Origin: Chloropicon primus
Lineage: Eukaryota > Chlorophyta > Chloropicophyceae > Chloropicales > Chloropicaceae
Reading direction: 5' to 3'
Assembly (NCBI GenBank): GCA_023205875.1
Contig: CP060769.1
Span: 124,001 to 188,000, forward strand
Length of the DNA: 64,000 nucleotides
In this document: positions 63,891-64,000 of the stretch, one piece after another
Numbering within the stretch: position 1 is the stretch's first letter
How the letters are laid out: every line of letters begins with the position of its first letter
Program-made: the position numbers and the translations under genes
Notes under the pieces: generated by a model
What the model saw: only the letters and a program-made list of their open reading frames with translations
The model's database searches: none
What the model was told of the DNA's origin: nothing

Positions 63891-64000
63891 CTGCGGAGCC
63901 CCCCCCCAAAAAAAGAGTTTGCAGTTATCGTCCAGGTGCGTGTTTCGTCCAAAACGAAGAGTAACCAATAGAGAATCACAGAAGAGAGATAGTGAAGCGA

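Noticed and set aside
63599-64000. 91-aa minus-strand protein extending to 63968
   Set aside because: The part beyond 63890 reads through a G run and looks like intron after a good CCGCAG acceptor; only the 65-codon exon is kept.

Overview
This window is compact nuclear DNA from a eukaryotic green alga, most likely a small prasinophyte or early-branching chlorophyte. Plastid genes support this: a ClpS adaptor, a Psb27-like lumen protein and an FtsHi-type FtsH. So do a plant-type GATA finger (C-X2-C-X18-C-X2-C) and an ARM-BTB protein of the plant ARIA/ABAP1 type. A kelch-bearing outer-arm dynein heavy chain shows that cilium genes are kept. Introns are short (about 60-300 bp), start with GTAAG/GTGAG and often carry CT-dinucleotide runs. 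Coding sequence is GC-rich at third positions, so many long antisense reading frames exist that are not genes. I cannot name the species from sequence alone.

Layout. 1-6.1 kb: a left-edge partial gene (-), exosome RRP40 (+), a small coiled-coil snapin-like protein (-), V-ATPase subunit F (+, three exons) and a 571-aa unrecognised protein (-, two exons). 6.6-16.1 kb: five tandem acyltransferase-3 membrane proteins, all (-). 16.4-20.7 kb: a secreted, proline-rich, Ig-like repeat membrane protein (+) that shares a divergent promoter with the last acyltransferase. 22-29.6 kb: a GATA factor, a voltage-gated K+ channel, a single-pass membrane protein, PP1 inhibitor-3 and ClpS. 31-41 kb: an EF-hand protein, Psb27-like protein, ARM-BTB protein, bacterial-type MFS symporter, calcineurin-B-like protein and a 77-aa spliced protein. 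41-49 kb: a two-GYF protein, FtsHi and a WD40 protein. 49.7-63.6 kb: the 4510-aa outer-arm dynein alpha-type heavy chain. A last-exon fragment of another gene lies at the right edge.

Most genes alternate in strand, giving convergent pairs separated by only 80-240 bp and divergent pairs with 0.4-1.1 kb between them. Several start or end exons become visible only after splicing is worked out by hand: the left-edge gene, V-ATPase F, the K+ channel, the single-pass protein, PP1 inhibitor-3, ClpS, the 77-aa protein, the GYF protein and dynein.

The most unusual material is the acyltransferase array with its mosaic copies, the neighbouring surface protein built from nearly identical 738-741 bp repeats, and the intergenic DNA. 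The intergenic DNA holds four unrelated tandem duplications, all with a period of about 175-184 bp, and at least two short dispersed sequence families.
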